DNA from: Archangium sp.
GTDB taxonomy: Bacteria; Myxococcota; Myxococcia; Myxococcales; Myxococcaceae
DNA length: 64,000 nucleotides
Direction: 5' to 3'
NCBI GenBank assembly: GCA_030681645.1
Contig: JAUXRX010000056.1
Location: 124,001 to 188,000, forward strand
This document shows positions 51,199-59,709 of this stretch, in pieces. A model generated the notes under the pieces. That model had not been told where the DNA came from and searched no databases. It saw nothing but the letters and a program-made list of their open reading frames with translations. The position numbers were made by a program, and so were the translations under genes. Every line of letters begins with the position of its first letter. Positions within the stretch are counted from its first letter, which is position 1.

Positions 51199-52140
51199 TC
51201 AGAACGAGCCGACCAGGCCCAGCCCCGCGCCATTCCCGGGCAACACCAGCGGGGTGAAGCCCACGCGCACCAGCGGTGGTGGATCTTCGCCGTACACGTA
51301 GTGCGTCGAGCGGTGCATCACCACCCAGCGCCCCACGCAGAAGCCGATGCCCGCACCGAGGATGACGTCGGAGACCCAGTGGTAGTTGTCGCCCACCAGC
51401 GCGGCACCGAACACCAGGGCGAAGGCGTTGAGGCCCACCCAGAGCGCGGGGTGATCGATCGAGTACATCAACACCGAGAGCAGGGCGTACATCGAGGCCA
51501 TGTGGCCCGACGGGGTGCCCGCGGGCCAGAACTTCACCGCCTCGATGGGGCCGAAGTAGCGGCCCTCGAGCTCGGGCATCTTCGGCCCGGCCCGCCCCAC
51601 GAGGAGCTTGATCATGTTGTGGTACAGCTGCGCCACGGCGAACGCTTCGATCATCAACGCGGCCGTCTCGGTGGGCAGCGCTTCGCCCGAGCCGATGCCG
51701 TACAGCAGCATGCCGATGGTCGCGGCGCCCGCGGCAGACCAGATGATGATGTCGCCGGTGGTGTTCCACACCGTGAAGTGGCCGGGACCTCCGAGCAGCT
51801 GGTACTCGACGAAGTGCTGGAAGCGCACGTCGAGCGAGGGCCGCCCCACCGAGAGCGCGACCGTCGAGCCGACGACGCCGCCGAAGAGCGCCCACTCGCC
51901 GCCGCTCCACCACGGCGCGCCCGAGGGAATGGCGATCAGATCAGCCACGATGCGCAGGGCGAGCCCGCTGAAGAGCTGGTCGCCGCGGTACCTCCATTCC
52001 TCGCCGGTGAACACGCCGTGCGCGGAGTGCGGCAGCACCGTGGGCCCTCGAGGCGCGAGGTCGCCGGGCGGCGGCGCGGCGCTCGCCGTCATCGCGGCCA
52101 GCGCGACGAGCAGCAGGGTGCGGCGCATTCCTTTCGCCAT
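51199..52140 (-). CDS. PAP2-superfamily membrane protein, partly degenerate
   Basis: 313 residues from ATG 52140, with a signal peptide (MRRTLLLVALAAMTASAAPP) and then hydrophobic segments. Of the three PAP2 motifs, PSGH is intact (AGTPSGHMASMYALLS) and motif 3 retains the His and Asp (NYHWVSDVILGAG). Motif 1 reads KLLVGRAGP where KxxxxxxRP is expected, and the SR of motif 3 is missing. A lipid or sugar-phosphate phosphatase role is possible but doubtful. The DUF3943 gene lies 65 bp upstream, so both may belong to one envelope unit. Confidence 0.75.
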   Translation of the reverse strand: MAKGMRRTLLLVALAAMTASAAPPPGDLAPRGPTVLPHSAHGVFTGEEWRYRGDQLFSGLALRIVADLIAIPSGAPWWSGGEWALFGGVVGSTVALSVGRPSLDVRFQHFVEYQLLGGPGHFTVWNTTGDIIIWSAAGAATIGMLLYGIGSGEALPTETAALMIEAFAVAQLYHNMIKLLVGRAGPKMPELEGRYFGPIEAVKFWPAGTPSGHMASMYALLSVLMYSIDHPALWVGLNAFALVFGAALVGDNYHWVSDVILGAGIGFCVGRWVVMHRSTHYVYGEDPPPLVRVGFTPLVLPGNGAGLGLVGSF

Positions 52141-52205
52141 GATGCCGTGGGAGAGCAAGAAGAGAACCACCGCGCAGCGCGAGCGCGGTGCCCGCCGCCA
52201 CGCTG

Positions 52206-53597
52206 CTAATTCTGCGCAACGCCGAAGTGCGGCTCGCTCATCACGCTCAAGGTGAGGCGGAAGGCGAGGCCGGTGTCGTTGGCCGAGTCTTCCTCGCCGG
52301 TGAACTGGGCGCGGCGATCGGCGAGGGTGAACTCCGCGCCCGCACCCAGCCAGCGCCAGATGGGCACGGTGGCCGCGACGGTGACCCAGGTGATCGACTC
52401 GAAGCCGCTGGGCGGGGTGTAGGCGCCGACCACCAGCCAGTTCCGCGCGCTCAGCTCGAGCTGGAACCAGCCGGGCCGCACCAGGCGCAGGTCGAGGATC
52501 GACTGGAGCCCCGGGCCCACGTGGTAGTCGCGGCCGAGATCGGGCGAGACGTCCAGCTGCCCGGCCGCGGCGAAGGGGCTGGCGCCCAGCAGCCCGCCGA
52601 CCTGGAGGTAGAGCTTCGCGGCGGGCTGGAGCTGGAAGATGACGCCGGGCCCCAGCCCCACGGCCGACGCGCGCACGATGGCGGGCGCGGCGTAGTCGTA
52701 GTCGCCGAAGAGGCCCCACACGCCCCGCAGCGGGCCACCGGAGTTCCCGAAGCGGCCGCCCACCAGCAGCCCGCGAATGAAGATGTTGCCCACCACCTTC
52801 GTGGGAAACGAGAGGTCGGCGCGCAGGTCGAAGTACGAGAGCGGTGCGTCGTAGGTCGAGTGGGGATCCCACGGAGCCCCGGACACGAGCAGCACGCCCA
52901 CCAGCGCCTGGGGGGGCATGCGATCTCTCATGAGGCGATCGGACTGGTCGATCACCACGCCCGCGGTGACCCCGAACTGCCAGCGCACGAAGAGCGGGTC
53001 GAGGGTGACGTCCTGGTCGCGCTCGTCGAGCAGCTCGCCGTTGAGCGCGCCGAGCGGATCGAGGAGCGTGGCGCTGAGCACGCCCACCCACCCCAGCCCG
53101 TTGCTGCGCAGCCGGTGGGCGGCGCGGTGCAGCGCTTCGCCCAGCAACGACCCGGCGATGGGCGTGGTGATCTGATCATTGACCGAGGGCGGCTCGGACT
53201 CGAAGAAGAGCTCCCAGGAGAGGCTGCTGAGCGTGGTGTAGAAGGCCGCCCACCAGAAGTTCATGCCGGCCGAGCGCGCGGCGTTGAAGTAGAGGCTGCC
53301 CTGGTACGCGTGGCCGAACTGGTTGGTGAGGTAGTAGTCGACGTCGACGGTCCACGAGCTGAAGCGGAGGTTGCGCGCGAGCGCCTCGGGCGTGACGAGC
53401 GCGAACTCCATGCGGGTGACGAGGTTGCTGAAGGCGAGCAGGCTCAGGTTGACCGTCGCGCTCTCGAGGGCGGGCACGAGGTAGTTCTCGAGGGGCAGCT
53501 CGGGCTCGCGCAGCGGCGCGTCGTCCTGGTCCTGCGCGCGGGCGTTCATCGCCGTGAGCACGATCGCCAGCACGAGCATGAGGCGCGCGTGGCTCAT
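52206..53597 (-). CDS. DUF3943 family outer-membrane-type protein
   Basis: 463 residues with a signal peptide (LMLVLAIVLTAMNARAQ). The DUF3943 signature is in the middle third: YLTNQFGHAYQGSLYFNAAR, FWWAAFYTTLSSLSWELFFE and SVNDQITTPIAGSLLGEAL. The rest is beta-rich with alternating hydrophobic residues (GRDYHVGPGLQSILDLRLV, WFQLELSARNWLVVGA), suggesting an outer-membrane barrel. Its ATG overlaps the small upstream gene by four bases. The family has no known function. Confidence 0.8.
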   Translation of the reverse strand: MSHARLMLVLAIVLTAMNARAQDQDDAPLREPELPLENYLVPALESATVNLSLLAFSNLVTRMEFALVTPEALARNLRFSSWTVDVDYYLTNQFGHAYQGSLYFNAARSAGMNFWWAAFYTTLSSLSWELFFESEPPSVNDQITTPIAGSLLGEALHRAAHRLRSNGLGWVGVLSATLLDPLGALNGELLDERDQDVTLDPLFVRWQFGVTAGVVIDQSDRLMRDRMPPQALVGVLLVSGAPWDPHSTYDAPLSYFDLRADLSFPTKVVGNIFIRGLLVGGRFGNSGGPLRGVWGLFGDYDYAAPAIVRASAVGLGPGVIFQLQPAAKLYLQVGGLLGASPFAAAGQLDVSPDLGRDYHVGPGLQSILDLRLVRPGWFQLELSARNWLVVGAYTPPSGFESITWVTVAATVPIWRWLGAGAEFTLADRRAQFTGEEDSANDTGLAFRLTLSVMSEPHFGVAQN

Positions 53598-53944
53598 GGG
53601 AAGCGGCCTCCGAACGCGAACGTCACGCCGCCCGCCGAGGGAGAGATCGAGAGCGTGGGGAAGTGCCACGGGGTGAGCAGCGCCGCGATGGTCACGAGGC
53701 ACAGCCCCGCGCCCATGAGCGCGATGCCGCCGATGGTGTTGGCCTGCGCGTGTTCGCTCCAGGCGAGCACCGGCGCCTTCGGGTCGGCGCCCGCCCGGCC
53801 GGTGATCTCGAACGCGAGGCCGACGGCGAGGAAGCCGGTGCCCACGTAGGCGAGCACGCGAACCGCGGGGCGTGCCGGTCGATCTGCCGGGGAAACCTCG
53901 GCCGCCACTGCCAACGCGAGCACCACCGGCAGTATGCTGCTCAT
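53594..53944 (-). CDS. Small two-helix membrane protein
   Basis: 116 residues: a signal-like N-terminus (MSSILPVVLALAVAAE), then helices VRVLAYVGTGFLAVGLAFEI and IGGIALMGAGLCLVTIAALL, and a beta-prone tail (TLSISPSAGGVTFAFGG). It is the first gene of the DUF3943/PAP2 unit, and its stop overlaps the DUF3943 start (ATGA). The start codon is only 2 bp from the divergent phosphoesterase start at 53947. The function is unknown. Confidence 0.65.
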   Translation of the reverse strand: MSSILPVVLALAVAAEVSPADRPARPAVRVLAYVGTGFLAVGLAFEITGRAGADPKAPVLAWSEHAQANTIGGIALMGAGLCLVTIAALLTPWHFPTLSISPSAGGVTFAFGGRFP

Positions 53945-53946
53945 CT

Positions 53947-55353
53947 ATGCCTCCGGAGCCGATCACCGGAGCAAGGGGCGTGCCCCGCAATTCCAAGAGG
54001 CTACGCGCCATCGAAACCACAAATTTGCGCCTGGCTGCCCTCCTCGTCGCTGGCGGGTTGAGCCTGGCGGGTTGTCGAACCGAGTGCCGCAGCACCAACG
54101 CGGGGAAGCTTCCCCCCACGCCAGACGACCCGGTGCTGACGTGCCCGCTGACCGTCCCTGAGGACCCACACGAGGCCGAGCGCGCGGCCTGCACCTTCGG
54201 CCCGGGCGCGACGGCGGAAGAGACGCTGGGCGTTCCGAGCCAGCTCGCGCGCGAGCTGCCCATTCGTCACGTGATCGTGGTGATGCGGGAGAACCGCTCG
54301 TTCGATCATCTCCTGGGTGGGCTGCGCCACCTGCAGCCGGAAGCCGAGCTGGCGCCCGAGTCGTTCTTCAACGTCGACTCGCACGGCAAGGTGGTGGTGC
54401 CGTTTCGCGCCAGCAGCACCTGCCCGCACACCAACCCCGAGCACCAGTGGGACGGCATGCACAGGGGCGTCAACGACGGCGCGATGGACGGCTTCGTGAA
54501 GAACGCGGAGTCGGCCTTCGCCACCGGTCACGACGTGATGTCGTTCTTCGACGAGAGCCACCTTCCCTTCCAGACGTGGATGGCGAGCACCTTCGCGCTG
54601 AACGATCGCCACTTCGCCTCGGTGCGCTCGGGCACCTACCCCAACCGGCTCTTCCTCCTGCTGGGGACGAACGACGGGGTGAAGGAGACGAGCATGGCGA
54701 AGCCGCAGGCGAGCACGCCGACGATCTTCCAGGCGCTGGAAGGGGCCGGGCTCACCTGGGCGGCGTACAGCGACGGAGACATGTTGAGCGGCGCGCTGGG
54801 CTGGAACGCGAACTCGGCGGGCTGCTACTGCCTCGAGGACTTCTTCGCGCGGGTCGACAGCGGCACCCTGCCCAACGTGGTGTTCATCGACGGCATCCCC
54901 GACGTGGACGACGATCATCCCCCGGCCGATCTGCAGCGGGGCGAAGCGTGGACGCGCGCCATCTACGAGCGGGTGGTGCGCAGCCCGCAGTGGCCGCGCA
55001 CCGCGATGGTGTGGATGTACGACGAGGGGGGCGGCTTCGCTGATCACGTGCCGCCACCCGACGCGTGCGTGGCGCGGCCGGGCACGGTCGACGACGCGTA
55101 CTTCACGCTGGGGCCCCGCGTGCCCTTCGTGGTGGTCTCGCCGTACTCGAGGCCGCACTCGGTCTCGCACGTGGTGCAGGAACACACCGCGGTGACGCGC
55201 TTCATCGAGACGGTGTTCGGCCTGCCGGCGTTGACCGCGCGCGACGCGAACAGCACCGCGCTGCTCGACATGTTCGACTTCTCGTCGTGCACGCCGCCGA
55301 TGCTCGTTCCGCCCGAGCCGCCGCCCGCCGGCACGGGTGGCTGCAGCGACTGA
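53947..55353 (+). CDS. Phosphoesterase-family lipoprotein (phospholipase C/acid phosphatase type)
   Basis: 468 residues from ATG 53947; GTG 53980, with GGAG and AGGGG upstream, would give 457 and a more normal signal peptide. The signal ends in LLVAGGLSLAGC (lipobox). The PF04185 signature IRHVIVVMRENRSFDHLLGG is intact, with later motifs TFALNDRHFASVRSGTYPNR, MVWMYDEGGGFADHVPPP and FVVVSPYSRPHSVSHVVQEH carrying the metal-binding Asp/Glu/His set. The family cleaves phosphodiester bonds of phospholipids or other phosphate esters outside the cell. It stands alone on the plus strand. Confidence 0.85.
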   Translation: MPPEPITGARGVPRNSKRLRAIETTNLRLAALLVAGGLSLAGCRTECRSTNAGKLPPTPDDPVLTCPLTVPEDPHEAERAACTFGPGATAEETLGVPSQLARELPIRHVIVVMRENRSFDHLLGGLRHLQPEAELAPESFFNVDSHGKVVVPFRASSTCPHTNPEHQWDGMHRGVNDGAMDGFVKNAESAFATGHDVMSFFDESHLPFQTWMASTFALNDRHFASVRSGTYPNRLFLLLGTNDGVKETSMAKPQASTPTIFQALEGAGLTWAAYSDGDMLSGALGWNANSAGCYCLEDFFARVDSGTLPNVVFIDGIPDVDDDHPPADLQRGEAWTRAIYERVVRSPQWPRTAMVWMYDEGGGFADHVPPPDACVARPGTVDDAYFTLGPRVPFVVVSPYSRPHSVSHVVQEHTAVTRFIETVFGLPALTARDANSTALLDMFDFSSCTPPMLVPPEPPPAGTGGCSD

Positions 55354-55356
55354 GTC

Positions 55357-55371
55357 TTGATCGCCGATCAA
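55357..55371. promoter_or_regulatory. Perfect palindrome TTGATC-GCC-GATCAA
   Basis: A 15-bp inverted repeat lies 3 bp after the phosphoesterase stop and about 150 bp upstream of the DUF1592 gene. It resembles an FNR/CRP site but has N5 instead of N4 between TTGAT and ATCAA. No U-run follows, so it is an unlikely terminator. Confidence 0.3.
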
Positions 55372-55494
55372 GTCACCGGTTCCAGTTTCAACCCCACGCT
55401 CTCTTCATTCCAGCCACCGTGTTTTGCCTACCTGGGCTCCCCATCCTTCGGGTTGGCGGCCGGTTGGACAGACCCCCGTTCATGCTGAGACCGT

Positions 55495-55518
55495 CCGCAC
55501 TTCATTTTTCCAGTGCGG
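55495..55518 (+). promoter_or_regulatory. Hairpin immediately before the DUF1592 start codon
   Basis: CCGCACT (55495-55501) pairs exactly with AGTGCGG (55512-55518) around a 10-nt T-rich loop, ending 4 nt before the ATG at 55523. It would cover the usual ribosome-binding region, where no good Shine-Dalgarno sequence is seen, so it may limit translation. The pairing is seen; the function is inferred. Confidence 0.4.
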
Positions 55519-55522
55519 GTCC

Positions 55523-57220
55523 ATGCAAAAACTCATCATCATCGGAACGTTCTCCCTGTTGTCGTGCACCGGGCTCATCGAGGGGCCGCGGCCGGGTGAG
55601 CCCGGCGTGACCCCCGGTGTGGCCGGGGCAGGAAGCGGAAGCGCGGGCGGAAGCGCGGGCGGAAGCGGCGGCGGTACGGCGAGTGGCGGAGGGACGGGCG
55701 TCGATCCCCTCGTGCCTTTCGTGCCGGGCCCCCCCGTCTTTCCTCCCGCGGGCATCCGCCGGCTGAGCCAGGCCGAGGTGCAGCAGGCGGCCACCACGCT
55801 GCTCGGCCTCCCGGCGACGGAGCTGGGCACGGCGCTGGGCACCGACACGCGGCAGGCGGGCTTCACCCGCAACGCGGACCAGCGGGTGGGCAGCGTGCAG
55901 GCCGACGCGCTCTGGCAGGCCGCGCAGACGCTCGCGCACCAGGCGGCGACGCAGCGGCTCACCGCGCTCGCGCCGTGCAGCGCCGCGGCGGGATCCGAGG
56001 CGTGCGCGACCACCTTCATCCGCGCGTTCGCCCCCAGGGCGTACCGGCGCACCCTCACCACGGCGGAAGAAGCGGCGCTGCTCGCCGTGTACCGCGCCGG
56101 GCAGAGCGGCTCGACGTACGCGATGGGCATCGAGCTGGTGATCACCGCGGTGCTGCAGTCTGCGTCGTTCCTCTACGTGACCGAGCTGGGCGCGACGGCG
56201 GCGACCGGCACCACCACCCTGACGGGCGAGGAGATCGCCACCCACCTCTCGCTGCTCTTCACCGGCGCGCCGGCCGATGACGCGCTGCTGGCGGCGGGCC
56301 GCGCAGGTCAGCTCGCCACCGCGGCGGGCAGAGAGAGCGCGGCGCGGGCGCTGCTCACCAGGCCGGCGGCGAAGGCGCAGGTCGAGCGGCTGCTGCTCGA
56401 GTGGCAGGGCAGCGACACGGTGGACAACGCGCCGAAGGACAGCGGGCTCTTCCCCGAGTGGGCGGCCGTGCGCGGCGACGTGTTGGCCGAGAGCAAGGCC
56501 ATCGTCGACGCGGTGGTGTTCGCGGGCGACGGCACGCTCAGCTCGCTGCTCTCGACGCCGCAGACGAACGTGACCCCGGCGCTGGCGAGCTTCTACGGCC
56601 TGACGGGCTCGGGGCCGATGCCGCAGCCGGCGTATCGCCGGGGGCTGTTGCTGGCGGGCGGCTTCGCGGCGGCCAACGCCCACTTCACGGCCACCGCGCC
56701 GGTGAAGCGGGGGGCGGTGGTGCGCAAGAAGCTGCTCTGCCAGGAACTGCCGCTGCCCTCGGGCGTGGGCGTGACCATCGTGGTGCCGGCGCCTGATCCG
56801 ACGAAGACCACGCGCGAGCGCTTCGCGGCGCACTCGGCGAGCCCGAGCTGCGCGGGCTGCCACACCATGCTCGACCCGATCGGCTTCGCGCTGGAGAGCT
56901 TCGACTCGGTGGGCCGCTACCGCACCATGGAGAACGGCAAGCCCATCGACACCTCGGGCGCGCTGGTCAACGCGGGCGACGCCGAGGGCACGTTCGCCGA
57001 CGCGGTCGAGATGAGCGCGCTGCTGGCGAAGTCGAAGACCGTGGGCGAGTGTTTTCAGCACCAGCTGTTCCGCTTCGCGTCCGGCCGCGCGGGCGCGGAA
57101 GAAGAACGCACCTTCCTCGACTTCCTGCACGATCGGCCCAGCGCACGCGACGGGAAGATCCTCGAGCTGTTGGTGGACTACGCGCAGAGCGATTCGTTCG
57201 TGACCAGGAGTGTCCAGTGA
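55523..57220 (+). CDS. DUF1592/DUF1588-type lipoprotein with haem c motif
   Basis: 565 residues from ATG 55523. The signal peptide MQKLIIIGTFSLLSC ends in a lipobox. A Gly/Ser-rich linker (about 30-60) precedes the domain chain known from planctomycetes and myxobacteria: a DUF1587/1595-like part (FIRAFAPRAYRRTLTTAEEA), a DUF1592-like part, DUF1588 with the CxxCH haem motif (SPSCAGCHTMLDPIGFALES), and a DUF1585 tail (FRFASGRAGAEEERTFLDFL). These proteins are exported and always paired with DUF1552; their role is not established. The stop overlaps the DUF1552 start by four bases. Confidence 0.85.
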   Translation: MQKLIIIGTFSLLSCTGLIEGPRPGEPGVTPGVAGAGSGSAGGSAGGSGGGTASGGGTGVDPLVPFVPGPPVFPPAGIRRLSQAEVQQAATTLLGLPATELGTALGTDTRQAGFTRNADQRVGSVQADALWQAAQTLAHQAATQRLTALAPCSAAAGSEACATTFIRAFAPRAYRRTLTTAEEAALLAVYRAGQSGSTYAMGIELVITAVLQSASFLYVTELGATAATGTTTLTGEEIATHLSLLFTGAPADDALLAAGRAGQLATAAGRESAARALLTRPAAKAQVERLLLEWQGSDTVDNAPKDSGLFPEWAAVRGDVLAESKAIVDAVVFAGDGTLSSLLSTPQTNVTPALASFYGLTGSGPMPQPAYRRGLLLAGGFAAANAHFTATAPVKRGAVVRKKLLCQELPLPSGVGVTIVVPAPDPTKTTRERFAAHSASPSCAGCHTMLDPIGFALESFDSVGRYRTMENGKPIDTSGALVNAGDAEGTFADAVEMSALLAKSKTVGECFQHQLFRFASGRAGAEEERTFLDFLHDRPSARDGKILELLVDYAQSDSFVTRSVQ

Positions 57221-58602
57221 AGCTGCCCAGAAGAAGTGTACTCAAGGCGCTCGGCGCCTTCGCCTCGTTGCCGGTGGGGAGGATGCTCTCGCAGTCGATC
57301 GCCCACGCGCAGGGCATGCCGCCGCTCAAGTTCATCGGCGTCTACCACCCGCACGGCGTCTCGGCGGAGTGCTACACGCGCCGCGCGAACGAGACCGACA
57401 CCCAGTTCGATCTCAACTTCGCCGACAGCGCGCTGACGCCGTTCGACACGCCGGCGCTGTACGGCGGCCGGAGCTTCAAGAACCGCATCATCACCTTCGA
57501 GGGCGTGGACCTCGCGGTGGCCGAGCTTTCCGGCGCTTCGGGGCACGGCGCGGCGGTGACGCTGTTCACGGGCTCGATGACGGTGGGGGGCGACCACAAC
57601 GCGCAGGGCGCCTCGCTCGATCAGCACCTGGCGCGCACGCTGGGGCTGGGCGTCAACACGCCCTTCCCCACCTTGAACCTCGGCGTGGGCAGCCTGGGCG
57701 ACGCCAACCAGGACGCCATCGCCCACGGGCCGGGCGGCTCGGTGATCCGCAACCAGCTCGACCCGGTGGTGGTGTTCGACCAGGTGTTCGCCAACCTCAC
57801 CGGGAACACCGATGTGACGGCAGCGGAGGCCGCGCGGCGCCGGGGCCAGAGCGTGATCGACTTCGTGCGCGGAGATCTGAACTCGCTCTCGGGCCGCCTC
57901 GCCACCCGCGAGAAGCTGAAGCTCGAGCAGCACCTCTCGGCGCTGCGTGACATCGAGACCCGGCTGACCGCGGTGCGCCCCACCACGACGTGTACGCAGC
58001 CGGCGCGGCCGCTGAAGACGGGCAACGCCGACCCCGCCCTCGATTTCCCGCGGATCTACAAATACAACGGCGGCGAGCCGTACTTCGACCGCATCGCGGA
58101 TCTGCAGATCGATCTCCTGGCGCAGGCGATGCTGTGCGACTCGACGCGCTTCGCCACGCTGTTCCTCGACGACATCGGCAAGGTGTTCACGGTCGACGGC
58201 ACGCAGCTGCCGGCCGACGTGCACAACGAGGTCGCGCACACGTACTCCGGGTCAGGGAGCTCGTCGGTCGCCCTGGGGCGCCTCAACCGCTACTACTACG
58301 GGAAGATCGCGCGCCTGATGCAGCGGCTCGACGAGGGCGGCCTGCTCGACAGCACGGTGATCGTCGCGGGCAGCGACATGGGCAATCCGTCGGCGCACAG
58401 CATGCGCGACATTCCCCTGATGATCGCGGGCGGCGCGAACGGCGCGCTCACCATGGGCCGCAGGCTCAAGGCCACTGGAACGGCGCTCAACTCGCACGCG
58501 AAGGTGCTGGTGTCGGTGGCGAAGCTGTTCGGCGATCAATCGAACACCTTCGGCGTCTCGACCGATCCAGCGCACATCACCGGCGGCTTCCCGGGGCTGT
58601 AG
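57217..58602 (+). CDS. DUF1552 family exported protein
   Basis: 461 residues from GTG 57217 (GTGA overlap with the preceding stop). The N-terminus PRRSVLKALGAFASLPVG carries a twin-arginine-type signal, so it may be folded and cofactor-bound before export. DUF1552 features are FIGVYHPHGVSAECYTRR, ALYGGRSFKNRIITFEGVDL, HGAAVTLFTGSMTVGGDHNA and STVIVAGSDMGNPSAHSMRD, the last similar to the alkaline phosphatase superfamily metal-site pattern. It is the invariant partner of the DUF1592 protein. Confidence 0.88.
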   Translation: MKLPRRSVLKALGAFASLPVGRMLSQSIAHAQGMPPLKFIGVYHPHGVSAECYTRRANETDTQFDLNFADSALTPFDTPALYGGRSFKNRIITFEGVDLAVAELSGASGHGAAVTLFTGSMTVGGDHNAQGASLDQHLARTLGLGVNTPFPTLNLGVGSLGDANQDAIAHGPGGSVIRNQLDPVVVFDQVFANLTGNTDVTAAEAARRRGQSVIDFVRGDLNSLSGRLATREKLKLEQHLSALRDIETRLTAVRPTTTCTQPARPLKTGNADPALDFPRIYKYNGGEPYFDRIADLQIDLLAQAMLCDSTRFATLFLDDIGKVFTVDGTQLPADVHNEVAHTYSGSGSSSVALGRLNRYYYGKIARLMQRLDEGGLLDSTVIVAGSDMGNPSAHSMRDIPLMIAGGANGALTMGRRLKATGTALNSHAKVLVSVAKLFGDQSNTFGVSTDPAHITGGFPGL

Positions 58603-58613
58603 GCGCGCGGCCC

Positions 58614-59150
58614 TCAGCGGGGCCGAACGCGGCTGAGCAGCCGCTCGACCGGCTTCTTCATCGCGGCGTCCTTCGCGATGAGCTCGCGGCCGAGCGCCTC
58701 GGCCTCGTCACGGCGGCCCAGGCGGAGCAACACCTCCAGGCGCACCACCTCGGCGTCGTAGCTCAAAGGGAACTGCTGCTCGAACTCGACGAGCGTCTTG
58801 AGCGCTCGGTCGGGCTCTGACTTCGCTTCCTGCCGCGCCCGATCGAGGAGCGCGGTCTGCCGCGGATCGATCGGCTGCATCGGCGGACGCGGCGTCGGGA
58901 TGCCAGCCGGCATCGGCGGCGGCGGTGCAACCACGACCTCGCTCGGCGCCGGTGGAGTGGGGCTGGGAGGCGGGTCGAAGTCTTCGCGTTCCGGTGGTGG
59001 CGGCGGCCGGCTCGGCTGCGGGGCCGGCAGGGGCGCCGTCACGGTCCCCGGCTGTGGTGGATCGTCGCTCAGCGCCCACCAGGCAGCCCCGAGGCAGACC
59101 ATCACCGCGGCCGCCAGCACGGCCCACTTCACGGAACCCGCTCCTCGCAT
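58614..59150 (-). CDS. Proline-rich membrane-anchored protein with helical tail
   Basis: 178 residues: a short basic N-terminus, one membrane helix (WAVLAAAVMVCLGAAWWAL), a long Pro-rich segment (about 30-95) and a helical TPR-like tail (KSEPDRALKTLVEFEQQFPL, RLEVLLRLGRRDEAEALGRE). The design suggests a signal anchor with a periplasmic domain spanning the cell wall. The tail resembles those found beside FHA/kinase proteins in myxobacteria. It is convergent with the DUF1552 gene. Confidence 0.65.
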   Translation of the reverse strand: MRGAGSVKWAVLAAAVMVCLGAAWWALSDDPPQPGTVTAPLPAPQPSRPPPPPEREDFDPPPSPTPPAPSEVVVAPPPPMPAGIPTPRPPMQPIDPRQTALLDRARQEAKSEPDRALKTLVEFEQQFPLSYDAEVVRLEVLLRLGRRDEAEALGRELIAKDAAMKKPVERLLSRVRPR

Positions 59151-59236
59151 CGCCCGGCACCATACCCGCGGAGGACTCCAATCTCCCGGAATTGCTGGGG
59201 ATAGATCGCCCGGCCAGATGGGTCGTTTCAGGGTCC

Positions 59237-59641
59237 ATGCTCGCCACCATCGCCACCGCCCTCATCCTCTCCTGCAAGCCGTATCACCCCGCGCCGCCCC
59301 CGCCCCCGGTGACCGTCACCTGCGAAGGCAGCGACCAGGTGCGCCGCAACCACGACGGCCTCGAGGTCTCCCGCGCGGTCAACGCGTGCACCATGGTGCG
59401 CTGCGAAGGCGGCGACCGGGTGCGCCGCACGTACGACGGGTACCAGGTCTCCCGCGCCGTCAACGCGTGCACCATCGCGCGCTGCGAGGGTGACGACTTC
59501 GTGGTCCGCGCCAGCAACGGCCAGACGCTCACCCGCGTGTCTTCGGCGCAGCGGTGCCTTCCTCCGGCGTACTTCACGCCGGTGGTGGTCTCGCCGCCTC
59601 CGCAGAACGACGTGCTCCGGTACGGGTTGTCGTACCGCTGA
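59237..59641 (+). CDS. Small lipoprotein with three internal repeats
   Basis: 134 residues from ATG 59237. The signal peptide MLATIATALILSC ends in a lipobox. After a Pro-rich stretch, a unit of about 30 residues is repeated three times: CEGSDQVRRNHDGLEVSRAV, CEGGDRVRRTYDGYQVSRAV and CEGDDFVVRASNGQTLTRVS, each starting CEG. Units 1 and 2 end in NACTMVR and NACTIAR. Two Cys per unit could form a disulphide ladder. The function is unknown. Confidence 0.65.
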   Translation: MLATIATALILSCKPYHPAPPPPPVTVTCEGSDQVRRNHDGLEVSRAVNACTMVRCEGGDRVRRTYDGYQVSRAVNACTIARCEGDDFVVRASNGQTLTRVSSAQRCLPPAYFTPVVVSPPPQNDVLRYGLSYR

Positions 59642-59709
59642 GCTCGGGATGTACGGCGGCCCGAGATTATTTGAGGACAGGGCGCGGTGAGCAGGTAGCT
59701 TTCGCACCC

